From contig JAEWFX010000011.1 in assembly GCA_023388605.1 (NCBI GenBank), forward strand, positions 1-9,402: a stretch of 9,402 nt of DNA. The letters run 5' to 3'. This document shows, piece by piece, positions 6,321-9,402 of the stretch. How positions within the stretch are numbered: the stretch's first letter is position 1; each line of letters starts with the position of its first letter. A program made the translations under genes and the position numbers. Under the pieces are notes generated by a model. It saw only the letters and a list, made by a program, of their open reading frames with translations. It was not told the DNA's origin and did no database searches. Source of the DNA: Bacillota bacterium (GTDB lineage Bacteria; Bacillota; Clostridia; Saccharofermentanales; DTU023).

Positions 6321-7730
6321 TTAACCTTCTAAAACATCCTCGATACGTCCTTTACTGAAGAAATTAGTCTCTGGGACATCATCATACTTACCATTCAAAA
6401 TCTCTTCAAAACCACGAATAGTTTCTTTCATAGGTACAAATTGACCTTTAATACCAGAGAAGTTTTCAGCTGCGAAGAAGGGTTGAGATAAAAAGCGTTG
6501 CACCTTACGTGCACGGTTGACGGTGAGGCGATCCTCATCACTCAGTTCAGACATACCGAGAATTGCTATAATATCCTGCAATTCCTTGTACTTCTGCAAT
6601 ATTTGTTGTACTTGCTGTGCTACATTGTAGTGATGCTCCCCGACAATTTCAGGAGCGAGATTACGTGAAGCTGATTCCAAAGGGTTAACCGCGGGATAAA
6701 TTCCCATTTCGACTATTTCACGCGACAAAACAATGGTTGAATCCAGGTGCGTAAACGTAGTGGCAGGAGCTGGGTCTGTCAAGTCGTCAGCTGGCACAAA
6801 AACAGCTTGTACCGAAGTTATAGAACCGTTGACAGTAGAGGTGATACGTTCTTCTAAGCCACCGAGTTCTGCTGCTAGAGTAGGCTGGTAGCCTAGGGCT
6901 GAAGGTCGACGTCCTAATAGTGCTGACACCTCTGATCCAGCCTGAATGAAACGATAAATATTATCGATAAATAAAAGTACATCTAAGTGTTTGCGATCAC
7001 GGAAATACTCAGCCATGGTCAAACCTGTGAGAGCCACACGCTGACGTGCACCCGGAGTCTCATTCATCTGTCCGAAAACCATCGCTGTCTGGTTGATATA
7101 TCCTGTACTCTGCAATTCATTCCAGAGATCATTGCCTTCACGGGTACGCTCTCCTACACCAGTAAAGACTGAATAACCGTGACCAAATTGTGCGATATTG
7201 TGTATCAGCTCCATAATCAGAACTGTCTTACCTACACCAGCACCACCGAAAAGTCCAATTTTTCCACCCTTAGCAAAAGGAGCTAATAAATCGATAACTT
7301 TGATACCCGTCTCTAGAACTTGAGTAGAGACACTTTGGTCTGTGAAACGCGGTGCCACATTATGGATGGACCACATCTCTTCTGATTTAACCTCAGGCCC
7401 CCCATCTAAGGGTTGACCGAGAACATTAAAGATGCGTCCCAAGGTCTCTTCACCGACTGGTACGAGTATTTCATGCTGAGTGTTCAAAACTTCCATACCA
7501 CGAGCTAGACCATCTGTTGAATTCATAGCGATACAACGCACAACTTTATTGGAACTCTGCTGGGCAACTTCCAGAACAACTTTTTCTGGCAACGAAGGAT
7601 CATCGATCTCTAGTGCATAGTTGATTTCAGGAACGCTGCCAGAATCGAACTGAACATCGACGACAGGACCAAAAATCTGTACAACTTTGCCTTTATTCAT
7701 CGGCTTATTATTCAAATTCTTTTTGCTCAC
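6321..7730 (-). CDS. atpD: ATP synthase F1 beta subunit
   Basis: This is the catalytic subunit of F1, binding ADP and phosphate at the alpha/beta interface on the cytoplasmic face of the membrane. The 469 residues are a normal length. After the N-terminal beta barrel (KVVQIFGPVVDVQF, 15-28) come Walker A GGAGVGKT (162-169), the catalytic glutamate E194 in GVGERTREG, FGQMNE (219-224), Walker B LLFIDN (252-257) and LLGRRPSALGYQPTL (271-285). All are intact. The DELSEED lever segment reads SELSDED (394-400), losing its first acidic residue. I take the GTG at 7730 as start: it overlaps the atpG stop in a 4-nt GTGA junction and has a perfect AGGAGG 10 nt upstream. The ATG at 7700 would remove ten residues and has no ribosome binding site, although most homologues begin near that point. 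Confidence 0.97.
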   Translation of the reverse strand: MSKKNLNNKPMNKGKVVQIFGPVVDVQFDSGSVPEINYALEIDDPSLPEKVVLEVAQQSSNKVVRCIAMNSTDGLARGMEVLNTQHEILVPVGEETLGRIFNVLGQPLDGGPEVKSEEMWSIHNVAPRFTDQSVSTQVLETGIKVIDLLAPFAKGGKIGLFGGAGVGKTVLIMELIHNIAQFGHGYSVFTGVGERTREGNDLWNELQSTGYINQTAMVFGQMNETPGARQRVALTGLTMAEYFRDRKHLDVLLFIDNIYRFIQAGSEVSALLGRRPSALGYQPTLAAELGGLEERITSTVNGSITSVQAVFVPADDLTDPAPATTFTHLDSTIVLSREIVEMGIYPAVNPLESASRNLAPEIVGEHHYNVAQQVQQILQKYKELQDIIAILGMSELSDEDRLTVNRARKVQRFLSQPFFAAENFSGIKGQFVPMKETIRGFEEILNGKYDDVPETNFFSKGRIEDVLEG

Positions 7731-8698
7731 AGATCTGAGCCTCCTAAAATGTCTAAAATCTCTTGAGTTATTTTGCTTTGTCTCGATCTCTGGAATTCAA
7801 GCTCTAACTGCACCAACAATTCCTCAGCATTTTTGGTCGCTGCACTCATCGCCTGTAGACGCTGAATGTATTCTGAGGCTAAACTTTCAATCAGCAGTTG
7901 CATAATCCTGGAATACCCAATTTGCTGTAAAAGATCACCTAACCAGCTATCGAGCTTAGGTTCTACAGGAATACTTTTTACCAATTGTACAGTCTGAACA
8001 CGACGCATCTGACCTCTTTGAGCACCTTCTACTTTAGGTTGTGCAGTAAAAAAACCACTGCGACGAGCAGAGCCGTGCAAAGAATCTAGAGGTAAAATAG
8101 GAGTGAACTCAGGTTTTTGGCGACCGATGGAATAAAAACGATTACTCAATACAGATATACGCGAAATATTGTATTTTTGACTCAAGTCCTCGATTTTTCG
8201 CCACAAGATGGGCATGGCATCTTTGGGTTCTTCCGGGATATTGACGCTGTCGATAATGGGAGCATCTACAGATTTGGCTATACCCATGCCCTTGACCCCG
8301 ACTGGTAAAAGATGGTACTCGATGCCCAGCGGACGTGCTTTTTGGATATCTCTTTTGAGAACCTGACGCAAATTATTCTGAAACCCACCTGCTAGACCGT
8401 GCTGTCCTCCTAGTATCACTACTAATTCTTCGACTTCAGGCTTATCTTCTTTATAATTAGCTGTCAACAAACTAGAAGCGTTTAGATTTAGTTTATGGCT
8501 GAGATCAACCTGTGGCTCCACCGTAGCTAGTACATTATCGATAAAGTCGCGCATACTCTTGGTGTATTGATTCATAGAAATTACACGCAGTTCAAGTTGT
8601 CTGACCTTAAGCGAAGCAGCCAGACGCATTGTATACGTCATCTGCTTGGTTTTCTTAAGATTTTTAATACGACTTTCTAAGACATGGACATCGTTCAC
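7727..8698 (-). CDS. atpG: ATP synthase F1 gamma subunit
   Basis: This is the rotor shaft of F1. Both long coiled-coil ends are recognisable: the N-terminal helix LESRIKNLKKTKQMTYTM (7-24) and the C-terminal AMSAATKNAEELL followed by ITQEILDILGG, which match the family closely. The central domain is divergent. The usual SDRGLCGGFN segment reads GGQHGLAGGFQNN (97-109), and at 323 residues the protein is longer than the common 285-300, the excess lying in the middle, including a basic RRSGFF...QRGQMRRVQ stretch. The start is a GTG with only a weak TTAGGTAG ribosome binding site 19 nt or less after atpA, so translation may be coupled to atpA. The start fits the family's N-terminus and no in-frame ATG exists before residue 20. 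It sits in the canonical place between atpA and atpD, which makes the identity firm despite the divergence. Confidence 0.95.
   Translation of the reverse strand: MNDVHVLESRIKNLKKTKQMTYTMRLAASLKVRQLELRVISMNQYTKSMRDFIDNVLATVEPQVDLSHKLNLNASSLLTANYKEDKPEVEELVVILGGQHGLAGGFQNNLRQVLKRDIQKARPLGIEYHLLPVGVKGMGIAKSVDAPIIDSVNIPEEPKDAMPILWRKIEDLSQKYNISRISVLSNRFYSIGRQKPEFTPILPLDSLHGSARRSGFFTAQPKVEGAQRGQMRRVQTVQLVKSIPVEPKLDSWLGDLLQQIGYSRIMQLLIESLASEYIQRLQAMSAATKNAEELLVQLELEFQRSRQSKITQEILDILGGSDL
7741..7746 (-). promoter_or_regulatory. Shine-Dalgarno site that decides the atpD start
   Basis: Read on the minus strand this is AGGAGG, inside the last codons of atpG and 10 nt before the GTG at 7730. No comparable site precedes the ATG at 7700, so the GTG is the better start and atpD is probably translationally coupled to atpG. 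Confidence 0.65.
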
Positions 8699-8717
8699 GG
8701 TAGCTACCTAACTAATC

Positions 8718-9402
8718 CTAAAAATTGTGATCTTTGATGTAGACTTGCGTAAATCTTCTGAGAAAATCATCTAGAGCAGCATAATCTTCATCACTTAAGA
8801 CTTTATCATCAATAATTTTTTTGATCACATCCTGAGGACCTGCATGTCGCAGATAAGCGAGTATATTATCCTTAAACTCAGTTATACCTTCAGGAGGCAA
8901 AGCATTGAGAAATCCATTTAGTGCAGCATAGATAAGTACTACTTGCTGCTCGAATTCTAAGGGCTTTGCGGGCGGTTGCTTCAACAACTCCATCAAAATC
9001 TTACCTTGCTTTAGTTTGAGAGCAGTAGCATCATCGATCTCTGCACCGAATTGTGTGAAAGCCTCTAACTCACGGTACTGAGCTAGATCGATACGCAGGC
9101 GACCTGCTACTTTTTTCATCATCTTGATCTGAGCATTACCGCCGACACGTGAAACCGATATACCAGCATTAATAGCAGGTCTTTGACCAGAATGGAACAG
9201 ATCTGCTTCCAAGAAGATCTGACCATCAGTAATGGAGATAACATTGGTCGGTATGTGAGCAGAAACATCTCCGTACTGGGTCTCGATGATGGGCAGAGCA
9301 GTCAGTGATCCGCCACCCCGTTCTTCACTCAATTGTGCTGCACGTTCTAAAAGACGTGAATGCAAATAGAAAACATCACCAGGATAAGCTTCACGTCCAG
9401 GT
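8718..9402 (-). CDS. atpA: ATP synthase F1 alpha subunit, C-terminal part
   Basis: The frame enters from the right edge and codes for the last 227 residues, roughly the C-terminal 45% of a subunit of about 500. It begins inside the PGREAYPGDVFYLHSRLLERAA motif, followed by ETQYGDVSAHIPTNVISITDGQ and IFLEADLF. The arginine finger lies in ISVSRVGGNAQIK (residue 85 of the visible part), which completes the catalytic site on the neighbouring beta subunit. A C-terminal helical domain ends at the TAG at 8718-8720. An in-frame TTG at 9365 is not a real start, because conserved alpha-subunit sequence continues upstream to the window edge. The alpha subunit forms the hexamer with beta and holds the non-catalytic nucleotide sites. 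The remaining atp genes (atpB, E, F, H and the atpA 5' part) are expected beyond the right edge. Confidence 0.96.
   Translation of the reverse strand, partial: PGREAYPGDVFYLHSRLLERAAQLSEERGGGSLTALPIIETQYGDVSAHIPTNVISITDGQIFLEADLFHSGQRPAINAGISVSRVGGNAQIKMMKKVAGRLRIDLAQYRELEAFTQFGAEIDDATALKLKQGKILMELLKQPPAKPLEFEQQVVLIYAALNGFLNALPPEGITEFKDNILAYLRHAGPQDVIKKIIDDKVLSDEDYAALDDFLRRFTQVYIKDHNF

Noticed and set aside
9363..9365. TTG at 9365 as the start of a short separate gene
   Set aside because: Conserved alpha-subunit sequence (PGREAYPGDVFY) continues in frame upstream to the window edge, so this is the inside of atpA.

Overview
This window looks like part of a chromosome from a low-to-moderate G+C bacterium, most likely a Bacillota/Clostridia-type organism. 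The main reasons are strong AGGAGG-type ribosome binding sites, tightly packed genes, a Gram-positive-style peptidase T and bacterial F-type ATP synthase genes. The taxonomic call is an inference from style; no marker gene here settles it. I see no mobile element, CRISPR array, tRNA or rRNA gene.

Layout from left to right. Positions 1-4696 hold four minus-strand genes that read as one operon. From its 5' end these are a three-helix membrane protein with a long cytoplasmic coiled-coil tail (MotA/ZorA-like in architecture, function unknown), an acidic protein of unknown function, an RlmD/TrmA-family 23S rRNA uracil-5-methyltransferase, and a small membrane protein cut by the left edge. A 70-nt divergent control region (4697-4766) carries a perfect extended -10 promoter for this operon and a weaker candidate promoter for the plus-strand pepT gene. 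pepT (4767-5999) encodes peptidase T. It converges on the ATP synthase genes across a hairpin at 6017-6048, which is likely a shared terminator.

From 6062 to the right edge lies the 3' half of an F1F0 ATP synthase operon on the minus strand, in the canonical order atpA (partial), atpG, atpD, atpC. Junctions are tight: 19 nt, a 4-nt overlap and 1 nt. The F1 core residues (Walker A and B, catalytic glutamate, alpha arginine finger) are intact, so the enzyme should be functional. The epsilon subunit, however, is only 85 residues and ends where the beta-sandwich domain ends. The C-terminal helical hairpin that normally inhibits the enzyme is absent.

The most interesting points are the epsilon subunit without its inhibitory domain (alongside a changed DELSEED motif in beta and a divergent gamma), and the uncharacterised pair formed by the MotA/ZorA-like protein and its acidic neighbour. 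There is no gap over 300 bases without a gene.
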